64,000 nucleotides of DNA from Methanofollis aquaemaris (GTDB lineage Archaea; Halobacteriota; Methanomicrobia; Methanomicrobiales; Methanofollaceae): the NCBI RefSeq assembly GCF_017357525.1, contig NZ_CP036172.1, positions 1,400,561-1,464,560 of the forward strand, in the 5' to 3' direction. How positions within the stretch are numbered: position 1 is the first letter of the stretch; every line of letters starts with the position of its first letter. The notes beneath the pieces were generated by a model. That model did no database searches and had not been told where the DNA came from. It saw only the letters and a program-made list of their open reading frames with translations. Both the position numbers and the translations under genes were made by a program. Below, one piece after another: positions 27,179 through 34,749 of the stretch.

Positions 27179-28070
27179 AGACGATAGTCCGAGGGCGGCC
27201 CTGCAGAAGCAGGGCTACCAGTTTTTTTCCCCCGCGTCCACGGCGGCGGTGAAGCCGTGCATGTGGAACAAGCGCTCCCTGAAGGGGGGCGAGATGTGCT
27301 ACAAGCACCAGTTCTACGGGATCACCAGCCACCGGTGCGTGCAGATGACCCCGACGCTGCGGTGCAACCAGCGCTGTCTTTTCTGCTGGCGGTCCTTCGA
27401 GTACGAGGTGGAGGAGGCGGAGGAGTGTCCGCCGGAGGAGATCTTCGCGAACCTGAGAAGGCTCCAGAAGCGGGCGCTCTCGGGGTACAAGGTCTCGCCG
27501 TACGTGACCGAGGAGCGGTTCAAGGAGGCGCTCGAACCCGACATGGTCGCGATCTCGCTCTCCGGCGAGCCGACCTGCTACTCGCGTCTGCCAGAACTGA
27601 TCGACATGCTCAACGACGACGGGTACACGACGTTCCTGGTCTCGAACGGGACGCACCCGGAGATGATCGAACGGTGCCGCCCGTACCAGACCTATGTCTC
27701 GGTGGACGCACCGGACCGCGAGACCTATCTCGAACTCTGCAACCCTATCGAGGACTTCTGGGAGAAGATCCAGGAGAGTCTGGGGCTGCTTGCGTCCAGG
27801 CGGTCGGCGGTCCGCACGACGATCGTCAAGGGGATGAACGATTTCGACCCTGCCGGGTATGCGGCGATGTACGATGCGGCGAGGCCGAAGTATATCGAGA
27901 TCAAGGGATATATGTATCTTGGATACAGTCGTAACCGTCTGTCACGGGAGAACATGCCCGAGCACGCCGAGGTCCACCGGTTTGCCGAGGCGGTCGCGGG
28001 GCACAGCGAATATGAGATCACGGACGAGTCCCCGATTTCGCGGGTCGTCTTGATGGAGAGAGTGGAATGA
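27159..28070 (+). CDS. taw1: tRNA 4-demethylwyosine synthase (TYW1/Taw1)
   Basis: A radical-SAM enzyme of about 303 residues that condenses pyruvate carbons onto N1-methylguanosine-37 of tRNA-Phe. The SAM cluster motif is [11 protein letters not shown]. Extra N-terminal cysteines (KPCMW, MCYK, HRCVQM) suit the second cluster of TYW1. GEPTCYS and SNGTHPE are family segments. The start is uncertain: ATG 27159 overlaps the end of argS by 20 bases, a TTG lies at 27150, and the conserved region begins only near 27210. Its stop overlaps sepS (ATGA). Confidence 0.92.
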   Translation: MRSPRCKDDSPRAALQKQGYQFFSPASTAAVKPCMWNKRSLKGGEMCYKHQFYGITSHRCVQMTPTLRCNQRCLFCWRSFEYEVEEAEECPPEEIFANLRRLQKRALSGYKVSPYVTEERFKEALEPDMVAISLSGEPTCYSRLPELIDMLNDDGYTTFLVSNGTHPEMIERCRPYQTYVSVDAPDRETYLELCNPIEDFWEKIQESLGLLASRRSAVRTTIVKGMNDFDPAGYAAMYDAARPKYIEIKGYMYLGYSRNRLSRENMPEHAEVHRFAEAVAGHSEYEITDESPISRVVLMERVE

Positions 28071-29650
28071 GGTTTGATCCGGAAGAATGGAAGGAACGTG
28101 CACGCAAGGACTTTGAGGCGGCGTGGCATGAGGGGCCGCAGGTCCTGGACCAGCCAGGGATAGCGGGGACGTACCCACGGAAGTTTTACCCGCGGGCGCG
28201 CCCGCACCCGATCGCGGAGACGATCCAGCGGCTCCGCGAGGTGTACCTGGAGATGGGCTTTGCGGAGGCGCGGGTCCCGCTCTTCATCGAGGAGCAGGAT
28301 GTGTACAAGCAGTTCGGGCCCGAGGCGAGCGCCGTCCTGGACCGGGTCTTCTACCTGGGCGGGCTGCCGCGTCCGAACGTGGGGATCGGCAAGAAGCGTC
28401 TGGAGGAGATCGGGGCGATCCTGGGCCGCGAGGTCACCGACGTTGAGGAAGAAAAACTCCGCGAGACGCTCCACGGCTACAAGAAGGGGACGGTCGACGG
28501 GGACGAACTGACCCACGAACTTGCGGCGGTCCTCTCCTGCGACGACGGTCTGGTGGTCAGGATCATGGACGAGGTCTTCCCCGAGTTCAAAGAACTCGCA
28601 CCCGAGTCCTCCCGCACGACGCTGCGCTCGCACATGACCTCGGGATGGTTCCTCACCCTCGGGGCGATGTGGGAGAAGGCGGCCCTGCCGGTCAGGATGT
28701 TCTCGATTGACCGGTGTTTCCGCCGCGAGCAGGAGGAGGGGCCGACCAGGTTGATGACCTACCACTCGGCCTCCTGCATCGTGGCCGGGGAGGACGTGAC
28801 GATCGAGGACGGCAAGGCGGTCTCCGAGGCGCTCCTCTCGGCCTTCGGGTTCACCGACTTCGAGTTCCGGCCCGATGAGAAGCGCTCCAAATATTATATC
28901 CCCGACACCCAGACCGAGGTCTACGCGAAGCACCCGGAGCTCGGGTGGGTCGAGGTGGCCACTTTCGGGATGTACTCACCGGCGGCCCTGGCGCAGTACG
29001 GCGTCGGCGTGCCGGTGATGAACCTGGGCCTGGGCGTCGAGCGTCTGGCGATGATCGAGTATCAGGCCGACGATATCAGGGCGCTCACGTACCCGCAGTT
29101 CTTCCCGCAGCACCTCACCGACCTGGACCTCGCCCGGGCGGTCAGGCCGCGGGAGGAACCGCAGACCGCCACGGGACGCGAGATCGCCGAGGCCGTCGTC
29201 GCGACGGCGACCGAACACGCCGCCGAACCCTCGCCCTGCGCCTTCACCGCGTGGGAGGGCGACCTCTTCGGCCGGAAGGTCCGCGTCTCGGTCGTCGAGG
29301 ACGAAGAAGACTCCAAGCTCTGCGGCCCGGCGACCTTCAACGAGATCTATGTCCAGGACGGCAAGGTGCTCGGCGTCCCCGACACCCCGCAGTTCGGGAA
29401 GGTCAGGAAGAAGGGCACCCCGGCGCATCTCTCGTACGTCCAGACGGTGGCGGCCCTCGCGGCGGCGAGGATCGAGGAGGCCGTCCGCTGCGGCGAGGAG
29501 ACGAGCGTGCAGGTGAAGATGGCGAAGGTGCCCTCTGACGTGAACCTCAGGATCGCGGGGCACGCGATGCGGTACCTGACTGATAATAACAAGAAGATCG
29601 ATCTCCGCGGGCCGGTGTTTGTGACGGTAAGGGCGGAGATTGTGGAATAA
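28067..29650 (+). CDS. sepS: O-phosphoseryl-tRNA(Cys) synthetase (SepRS)
   Basis: A 527-residue class II synthetase that charges tRNA-Cys with phosphoserine, later converted to Cys-tRNA by SepCysS. Segments matching remembered methanogen SepRS include [41 protein letters not shown] and MTYHSASC. The enzyme occurs almost only in methanogens and Archaeoglobus-like archaea, which supports the organism call. No SepCysS gene is in the window. Confidence 0.97.
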   Translation: MRFDPEEWKERARKDFEAAWHEGPQVLDQPGIAGTYPRKFYPRARPHPIAETIQRLREVYLEMGFAEARVPLFIEEQDVYKQFGPEASAVLDRVFYLGGLPRPNVGIGKKRLEEIGAILGREVTDVEEEKLRETLHGYKKGTVDGDELTHELAAVLSCDDGLVVRIMDEVFPEFKELAPESSRTTLRSHMTSGWFLTLGAMWEKAALPVRMFSIDRCFRREQEEGPTRLMTYHSASCIVAGEDVTIEDGKAVSEALLSAFGFTDFEFRPDEKRSKYYIPDTQTEVYAKHPELGWVEVATFGMYSPAALAQYGVGVPVMNLGLGVERLAMIEYQADDIRALTYPQFFPQHLTDLDLARAVRPREEPQTATGREIAEAVVATATEHAAEPSPCAFTAWEGDLFGRKVRVSVVEDEEDSKLCGPATFNEIYVQDGKVLGVPDTPQFGKVRKKGTPAHLSYVQTVAALAAARIEEAVRCGEETSVQVKMAKVPSDVNLRIAGHAMRYLTDNNKKIDLRGPVFVTVRAEIVE

Positions 29651-29658
29651 TTTTTTTT
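29651..29658 (+). terminator. Oligo-T8 terminator of the aRF1-argS-taw1-sepS unit
   Basis: Eight T residues follow directly after the sepS stop codon. Confidence 0.65.
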
Positions 29659-29697
29659 GAGAAGGGCCGGGATATCCGGGCTTTCATTGTGTTCCTG

Positions 29698-29976
29698 TCA
29701 CGAATCCCCACGTGATCCTACGTCTCGATCACCGTCCATACGCCGAGCCGCATACAGCGCAATGCATGCTATCAGGACTGAGAGAGGAGCGCCGTACCGG
29801 ATGATCGCGTCTGAAGCACCCTCTCCGGTCATGAGGTAATGAGAGAGATCATAAGCGAGGAGAAGAGCGCCCAGGATCAGACCGATCTTCCAGATCCATA
29901 TCAGGTCGTTTTTGATCTCCACGACCTGAGATCTATCTTTTGTAATATATACGCGTTGCGAACAGATCCTTTTCAT
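29698..29976 (-). CDS. Small membrane protein of unknown function
   Basis: A 92-residue frame with two hydrophobic segments (IWKIGLILGALLLAYDL and YGAPLSVLIACIALYAA) separated by a short loop. A basic/polar N-terminus and an Asp/Arg-rich tail flank them, consistent with a two-span inner-membrane protein. No family is recognised. Codon use is less GC-biased than in the core genes. It is convergent with sepS, 47 bases away. Confidence 0.5.
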   Translation of the reverse strand: MKRICSQRVYITKDRSQVVEIKNDLIWIWKIGLILGALLLAYDLSHYLMTGEGASDAIIRYGAPLSVLIACIALYAARRMDGDRDVGSRGDS

Positions 29977-30142
29977 GTCGCATCGACTTCATAGGGCCGG
30001 GAAGACGGTGAGACCCCAAAATATTTCTATATCATACATCAGCATCTCACGAGACCGAGATCATGGACGAACCGTGCGGACCTTCGTGGCAATGTGGAGA
30101 CCGGCGCCAGATTGACCGGAAGACACCGGCTTGCATTATCCT

Positions 30143-30478
30143 TCAGTCCTCGTTTATATTCTCATACCCTGGTACTGCATATGAAGGATAGAGATAGAAG
30201 ATCGTTGTTTTGTTATAAACCAGTGCAACTCTCTCGTTTTTCTGGTCGAAGACATGATAGGTTCTCGAAATCTTCTCCAGCGCCTGGTGGTACCCTTCCG
30301 GAAGGGGCCCTGAAATTGGAGTCGCATACCAGTATTCTGCGCCACAGTACCCATCGAGGGTGCGCCTCTCCTGTTCGTCGACACCGATGAAGAACGATAA
30401 CTCATCTTTCTGGAACTCGACCTCGACATACGTTCTGTCTGGATCCGATTCTTCGCGTTTCATGGTTGCTGAAGTCAT
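30143..30478 (-). CDS. Hypothetical protein downstream of a lipoprotein gene
   Basis: A 111-residue, Tyr- and Glu-rich frame without membrane segments (TYVEVEFQKDELSFF, then GYCGAEYWYATPISG). A strong AAGGAGGG site lies six bases before its ATG, which argues for independent translation. Its start overlaps the upstream lipoprotein stop by four bases. Alternatively both are halves of one secreted protein split by a frameshift near 30476: the second frame also reads upstream as a continuous Gly-Gly-Trp stretch. Family unknown. Confidence 0.5.
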   Translation of the reverse strand: MTSATMKREESDPDRTYVEVEFQKDELSFFIGVDEQERRTLDGYCGAEYWYATPISGPLPEGYHQALEKISRTYHVFDQKNERVALVYNKTTIFYLYPSYAVPGYENINED

Positions 30479-30744
30479 GGTCCACCCTCCTTCAAGGAGA
30501 ATCCCCGTCCGGGATCATCGAGAAGGATAGAGATAACCGAAGAGAGATTTGCAGTGAAATTTTCCCTCTCCTTTATCTCTATGTCTGAGAGGTTGATTGG
30601 TATCGTCGTACTTCCGTTCTCATAATAAAGGATCATAGGAAGTTTTTCCTCCATCGATTCGTTTCCGGTTGGAGGGCCTGTGTTCACACACCCAGCACAG
30701 GCGAAGAGGAGGATCATGATAAAAATAGATAGTATTTTTTGCAT
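30475..30744 (-). CDS. Small lipoprotein
   Basis: An 89-residue protein with a signal peptide MQKILSIFIMILLFACAGC, whose lipobox-like FACAGC places the lipidated cysteine at about residue 19. The mature part is short and Asn/Ser-rich with several N-x-S/T sequons. It would be anchored to the outer face of the cell membrane. The gene overlaps the next one by four bases; see that entry for the frameshift alternative. Confidence 0.6.
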   Translation of the reverse strand: MQKILSIFIMILLFACAGCVNTGPPTGNESMEEKLPMILYYENGSTTIPINLSDIEIKERENFTANLSSVISILLDDPGRGFSLKEGGP

Positions 30745-31336
30745 TAAAATCCCTCATTTGCCGTATTGAGTCTCACCTTTGAAGAACTTCGAATCATGTC
30801 CTCGGAACAATACCCTGTGATCTCTCCTCGCAAGAACGAACACAAGACCATGCCTCAGGGCATTATGGGGTTCATTCAGTGTCCTGACAATACAACAGAG
30901 ACCCACCATGAGATCATTGTGATCTATACGTCAGCAATTATCTCTGAAGTAACATATATTTATTGTGAGCAGTTCCTCTACCCATCCAGTCCAGCTCAAG
31001 GGACTTCATACCCGTCGACCCCAAAAACCATCAGAAGGGCTTTGTTGAAACCCCAACTTTTTCCTGATGCAAGCGCGATTCAACTGCCTTCCAAAATCTT
31101 CTCGCCGGGGGCGCTGCCCCTCGGACCCCTCGGGATGAAGATTGGGACGGGAAGGCTCAATCAATGACGATAAAGAGCGTATTGCCGCCCCCCGCCTATC
31201 GAATCGCACGGGGGGACTCGGGGGGCGGCCAGTCCCCCGCAGAGAGAGCAATCCAGATGATTTCAACAGAGCCTACCAGACACAAAGATTGATAGGACAT
31301 CCCACCGACCATGTGCATAATCGAGGAGGGTAGACC
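30745..31336. other. AT-rich then repeat-bearing intergenic region
   Basis: The first part (to about 31080) is relatively AT-rich; the one long frame on the plus strand (30766-31167) has poor coding character and runs into the repeat, so it is not called. 31087-31155 is a module A copy. 31177-31250 is a module C element containing GCCGCCCCCC, GGGGGG and CCAGTCCCCCGCAGAGA. The final 65 bases belong to the segment duplicated with the antitoxin gene. Confidence 0.5.
31087..31155. repeat. GC-rich intergenic element, module A, followed by module C
   Basis: It begins CCTTCC and ends GGGAAGG with CGCCGGGGGCGCTGCCCCTC and GGGATGAAGATTGGG inside. A module C element follows at about 31177-31250, as also happens at 32894/32973 and 51778/51866. 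Confidence 0.8.
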
Positions 31337-31528
31337 ATGAGCGGCATCGAAACAGACGTGAGGGAGATCAAGGAGAACATCAGAGTGCTCACCGAAAAGA
31401 TCGATGAACTCCTCCATGAAAGAGAGACGGCAGCGATGATGAAACTCTCAGAGCAGTCGCTCTCCACATTCCTGAACGAAGAGCCCGATCTCTATACGGT
31501 CAGAGATGTCAGGGTCGTGTATCGATGA
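31337..31528 (+). CDS. Antitoxin of a MazF-like pair
   Basis: A 63-residue, helical, charged protein (REIKENIRVLTEKIDELLHE) overlapping the toxin start by four bases (ATGA). It contains no obvious ribbon-helix-helix motif. It is called an antitoxin from size, charge, overlap and order. GAGGAGGG precedes the start. A close copy without toxin lies at 33402-33617, sharing about 65 bases of upstream sequence as well. Confidence 0.75.
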   Translation: MSGIETDVREIKENIRVLTEKIDELLHERETAAMMKLSEQSLSTFLNEEPDLYTVRDVRVVYR

Positions 31529-31854
31529 AAGGGAAGATTGTTCTGATACCTTTCCCCTTCACCGATCTCACCGCAGCAAAACTGCGCCCGGCACTTGTCC
31601 TTCATGAGGGCGACCAGGATGTCGTCCTCGCATTCATATCATCACGAATCCCTGCCAGACCGAATCCGGCAGGGGTCATGGTCCCCGTTTCAGATCCCGG
31701 CTTTGCGAAAAGCGGCCTCAAAGTCGATTCGGTGATCCGGCTGGATAAGGTCGCAACCGTTCTGAAAGATCTGGTGGTCGGAGAACTTGGAGAACTCGAT
31801 AACGACCTCAGGACAGAGGTCAATACAAAACTGCCCTCTGTGTTCAGGTTATGA
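31525..31854 (+). CDS. PemK/MazF-family toxin
   Basis: A 109-residue protein with the MazF-fold opening GKIVLIPFPFTDLTAAKLRPALVL, including the conserved FPFTD and K-x-RPA elements. A central strand (DVVLAFISS) and a C-terminal helical region complete the fold. MazF-type toxins are ribosome-independent RNases. It is paired with the small charged gene just upstream. A TATGGG palindrome lies about 70 bases after its stop. Confidence 0.88.
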   Translation: MKGKIVLIPFPFTDLTAAKLRPALVLHEGDQDVVLAFISSRIPARPNPAGVMVPVSDPGFAKSGLKVDSVIRLDKVATVLKDLVVGELGELDNDLRTEVNTKLPSVFRL

Positions 31855-31921
31855 TCTGAGGGCGCCGTCCGGGTAACCCCTCCACCCTGAGTCGATGCAT
31901 TCGATCAAGATTATGGAACTT

Positions 31922-31937
31922 TATGGGCGCGCCCATA
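31922..31937. promoter_or_regulatory. TATGGG-N4-CCCATA palindrome (single copy)
   Basis: TATGGGCGCGCCCATA lies in the 18-bp perfect palindrome 31921-31938. The flanks (GATCAAGATTATgGAAC on the left, TCTCATTTCGAC on the right) match those of the three-copy array at 33174-33317. Confidence 0.6.
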
Positions 31938-32109
31938 ATTATGGACCAAAATCTCATTTCGACGGGCCCTCCTCCCGGACAGAATACACACCTCTCCGCG
32001 CTCCCCTCATTAAACCGGAGATCCATTCCAGGAGGTCATCCCTGAAATATTCACGGCTCGAACCATCCCGTGGATCAAAAACATTTTTCGACCCGGTAAA
32101 ATTGCTTTT

Positions 32110-32180
32110 CTGGAGTGCACGTGCCGGGGGGCTGGCCGCCCCCCCGGACCCCCGACGTCAGGATAGGGGGAGGACGGCAA
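32110..32180. repeat. Degenerate GC-rich intergenic element
   Basis: It has the module-A-like order GTGCCGGGGGGCTGGCCGCC, then CCCCCGGACCCCCG and CAGGATAGGGGGAGG, but without clean CCTTCCC/GGGAAGG ends. Confidence 0.55.
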
Positions 32181-32559
32181 ACCCCCACCATACAAAAGAA
32201 GCCATCGGGGGAAACTCACTTCGATAGAACAGCCCCTGTTCTTCATAAAGGCGATACAGCAACCTTCCCCCTATCGTCCGCGGGGGAGGGTGCGGGAGGG
32301 GGTGGCAACCCCCTCCCGGTCGGGAGTTCTGTGATATGCTCCAGGAGAAGACGGTACACGCTCGCCCGGCCCGAATGAAAAATTCAGGATAGCCTCTGGA
32401 AGAAAAATCGGATCTCATGCAGGTACATCCCACGACCGAATTCAAAAGGAGAAAAGAAAGAGTTTCACCTATTTCTTAGAAGGGCCGATCCATTCGATCG
32501 CGTTCCAAAAATGTATACGAATGTATCAAAAATGTATTCAAATCACGAAACTCCAGACA

Positions 32560-32748
32560 TCAAAGTTCTTCCACAGGAAAGAACTCATCCCCCTCAAGGA
32601 TGCGATTCCAGCGCCGGTCCAGCGAGGCGATCGCCCGCTCTTCGATCAACCGCTTGAGAATCTGATCGTCGCTCTCACCCTCGCATCCCATCTCCCTCAG
32701 AAGAATCAGCGTCTCCTCCGAGATGGTGATCTGTGCCGCGGCAGTCAT
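32560..32748 (-). CDS. VapB-like/DUF7557-type antitoxin, orphan
   Basis: A 62-residue protein: an ITISEETLILLREMG strand-helix opening, then ESDDQILKRLIEE and an acidic C-terminal tail ending FFPVEEL. This matches small archaeal VapB-like antitoxins. The start at 32748 is preferred; ATG at 32778 would add ten residues. No toxin gene (for example a PIN-domain VapC) follows within the AT-rich region downstream, so the partner seems lost. Confidence 0.7.
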   Translation of the reverse strand: MTAAAQITISEETLILLREMGCEGESDDQILKRLIEERAIASLDRRWNRILEGDEFFPVEEL

Positions 32749-32893
32749 CAAAGAGAGTGATCTCCGGCAGCGGAACATAAGGGTTTCGGACCGGAGCGTT
32801 CACGCGTGGTACCGCCTTCGCACGATAAAAATCGGCTCTTGAGAAACCATCCTCTTTTCATCACCGCAACCCCCCGGTGAACCCAACCCATCG

Positions 32894-32959
32894 CCTTCCC
32901 ACATGCTCGCGGCGGGGGCGTTGCCCCCCGCCCCCGGGATTGCGATCGGGCCGGGAAGG
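32894..32959. repeat. GC-rich intergenic element, module A, followed by module C
   Basis: CCTTCCC (32894-32900) and GGGAAGG (32953-32959) bracket a GCGGGGGCG-TTG-CCCCCCGC core. Module C follows to about 33045 and ends CCAGTCCCCCCCGCAGAGAT, as at 31250 and 51935. Confidence 0.8.
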
Positions 32960-33192
32960 CGGAGCGATGACCATGAAGAGGGGGTTTCCGCCCGCCGACC
33001 ATCTTCGCGCGGGCGGCCAGTCCCCCCCGCAGAGATCGTTATACCAAAGATTCTACAGGGCCGAAAAAAACAAAAAAAAAGTTCAGCCCGTCCCCGGCTC
33101 TTCGAAGCCATACAACCATGCACACCAGAGTTCAGACCGATTGGAGACAATGATCCGGGATCCAAAGGAAAAGATCAAGATTATAGAACCAT

Positions 33193-33283
33193 TATGGGGG
33201 TGCCCATACCATGAGCCATGAGGTTATGGACTTGATTATGGGCGCACCCATAAAATCCATTCCTGCATATGGGCAAGCCCATA
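33193..33283. promoter_or_regulatory. Array of three TATGGG-N4-CCCATA palindromes
   Basis: Exact copies stand at 33193-33208 (spacer GGTG), 33237-33252 (CGCA) and 33268-33283 (CAAG), centred 44 and 31 bases apart. They lie 120-210 bases upstream of the orphan antitoxin. The identical arms and variable spacers suggest a binding site for one dimeric protein. Confidence 0.65.
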
Positions 33284-33401
33284 TCCTATGGACGAGGATC
33301 TCATTTCGACCAAACCTCATCTCGCACCGGCAACGGTACGCCGGACGCAAAGATTGATAGGACGTCCCACCGATCAGGTGCATGATCGAGGAGGGCGGAC
33401 C

Positions 33402-33617
33402 ATGACCGACATCGAAGCAGACGCCAGAAAGATCAAGGAACGCACAGAAGTGCTCACCGAAACGATCGACGAACTCCTCCATGAAAGAGAGACGGCGGCG
33501 ATGATGAAACTCTCAGAGCGGTCGCTCTCCACGTTCCTGAACGAAGAGCCCGATCTCTATACGGTCAGAGACATAAGATCAGAAGAAAACATTCCGCCCC
33601 CTCAAACCCTCCATTGA
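33402..33617 (+). CDS. Duplicated orphan antitoxin
   Basis: A 71-residue near-copy of the antitoxin at 31337, with the same core (ELLHERETAAMMKLSE, then FLNEEPDLYTVRD). After that point the sequence diverges to IRSEENIPPPQTLH and no toxin frame follows. The upstream GATTGATAGGAC...GAGGAGGG region is also shared. It is a duplication in which the toxin was lost or never copied. Whether it is still made is unknown; it could neutralise the toxin at 31525 as an anti-addiction module. Confidence 0.7.
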   Translation: MTDIEADARKIKERTEVLTETIDELLHERETAAMMKLSERSLSTFLNEEPDLYTVRDIRSEENIPPPQTLH

Positions 33618-33665
33618 ATCTTCCCCGTCACAACCTTTATCCCCGCCCCCTACAGATCTCCCCTC

Positions 33666-33959
33666 ATGAAGTCCCGGGAGGAGGTGCTTGCCACCCTCGC
33701 AAGCCTCAAAGACGAACTCTCGATCCGTTTCCATGTCAGGCGGATCGGAGTCTTCGGGTCGGTCTCCCGCGGCGAACAGACGCCGGAGAGCGACATCGAC
33801 ATCCTAGTCGAGTTCTCCCGGCCGGTCGGTTTTTTTACCTTCATGGAACTGGAAGCATTTCTCTCCGAACACCTTGCAGCCCCGGTCGACCTGGTGACAC
33901 CCGACGCCGTCAAACCGGTCATGAAGGAGAGGATCGCGGCGGAAACGGCCTATGTCTGA
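33666..33959 (+). CDS. MNT-type nucleotidyltransferase of a HEPN-MNT pair
   Basis: A 97-residue minimal nucleotidyltransferase. The catalytic motif G-S-x9-S-D-x-D is seen in FGSVSRGEQTPESDIDI, with the third acidic strand at PVDLVTP. MNT antitoxins of this class inactivate the HEPN partner, in characterised cases by adenylylating it. The gene overlaps the HEPN gene by eight bases. Confidence 0.9.
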   Translation: MKSREEVLATLASLKDELSIRFHVRRIGVFGSVSRGEQTPESDIDILVEFSRPVGFFTFMELEAFLSEHLAAPVDLVTPDAVKPVMKERIAAETAYV

Positions 33960-34296
33960 GCCCGACCCGGTTCTCTCCTGTCATGACATCCTCGAAGCCA
34001 TCGATCGTATCGAACGCTATACGGGGCCCATAACTTTTGAAAACTTTTTGCAGGATACGAAAACACAGGACGCCGTGATCAGAAACCTCGAAATCATCGG
34101 AGAAGCGGTGAAAAATCTCCCTGCCGATTTCACGAAGGCGCACCCCGGGGTGGAATGGCGTGCCGTCGCCGGGATGCGGGACAAACTCATCCACCATTAC
34201 TTCGGTGTCGACATGAGGATCGTCTGGGAGACGGCACGCACCGACCTCCCGCTTTTTCGGGGCCGGGTCGAGTCGATCCTTAGAATACTGTCGTGA
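33952..34296 (+). CDS. HEPN-domain (HepT/DUF86) toxin
   Basis: A 114-residue all-helical protein. The RNase motif R-x4-H is at Arg76-His81 followed by His-Tyr (RDKLIHHYF), and NLEIIGEAVKNLP is the conserved DUF86 helix. HEPN toxins of this class cleave RNA. Translation is coupled to the MNT gene upstream, and its stop overlaps an in-frame ATG of the next frame. Confidence 0.9.
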   Translation: MSEPDPVLSCHDILEAIDRIERYTGPITFENFLQDTKTQDAVIRNLEIIGEAVKNLPADFTKAHPGVEWRAVAGMRDKLIHHYFGVDMRIVWETARTDLPLFRGRVESILRILS

Positions 34297-34379
34297 GACC
34301 GGACGACATCCGCCCCATCACAAGATCCATTTCATCCATACCCCGCCACAACCGATCGATCCAGTTGGAGAGGAAAGAA

Positions 34380-34574
34380 ATGCGCCGCATCAGTTGCCGC
34401 ATTCTTCTGCGGAAAGGACGGGAAGGAGGTTACACCGTCATGGTACCGACGCTCCCGGGTTGCGTCGCCTTCGGCGGCACGATCGAGGAGGCGATCGAGG
34501 TGTACCTCGAAGACCTGACCGAAAGAGGAGAAGAGATCCCGACCGAGAAGGACACCCTCGAAGCGTACGCCTGA
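34380..34574 (+). CDS. HicB-like antitoxin without HicA
   Basis: A 64-residue HicB-fold protein (ILLRKGREGGYTVMVPTLPG, then GTIEEAIEVYLEDLTERGEEIP). The start at 34380 is favoured by GGAGAGG six bases upstream; a frame continues upstream to 34293. HicB normally pairs with a small HicA RNase, but no HicA-like gene lies on either side, so this is an orphan antitoxin or free regulator. The usual C-terminal DNA-binding domain is also missing. Confidence 0.8.
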   Translation: MRRISCRILLRKGREGGYTVMVPTLPGCVAFGGTIEEAIEVYLEDLTERGEEIPTEKDTLEAYA

Positions 34575-34615
34575 GAGGCAGAGGACAGGATCACTCTCTG
34601 AATGATCACACCCTG

Positions 34616-34665
34616 CCTTCCCGGCCCTATCGCAATCCCGGGGGTCCGGGGAGCGTGCGGGAAGG
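34616..34665. repeat. GC-rich intergenic element, module A (reversed, short)
   Basis: CCTTCCC (34616-34622) and GGGAAGG (34659-34665) bracket CCTATCGCAATCCCGGGGGT and CCGGGGAGCG. The left half is the same as in 47837-47870. Confidence 0.75.
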
Positions 34666-34749
34666 CGTGATGATCAGACGTGCCGGCACCCCTGTCGCAG
34701 AATCTTCACTGCCGTCTCGCACCGGGGGATCCCCCGACTCGTCCCCGAT

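Larger units (their letters stand above)
31855..32559. other. Repeat- and palindrome-bearing intergenic region
   Basis: This 705-base gap holds a palindrome (31922-31937), a GC-rich element around 32110-32180 (CCGGGGGGCTGG-CCGCCCCCCCGG core) and an AT-rich stretch near 32500-32560. No convincing gene is seen. Confidence 0.5.
32749..33401. other. Repeat- and palindrome-rich intergenic region
   Basis: It contains module A (32894-32959), module C (about 32973-33045), three palindromes (33193-33283) and the upstream part of the duplicated antitoxin segment (33339-33401). No gene is supported. Confidence 0.6.

Noticed and set aside
30766-31167. 133-codon plus-strand frame before the MazF-like pair
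   Set aside because: Codon use is unlike a gene, it has no ribosome-binding site, and it runs into a module A repeat.
31921-33283. CRISPR array
   Set aside because: The palindromes are short, only four, unequally spaced, and no cas gene is present.
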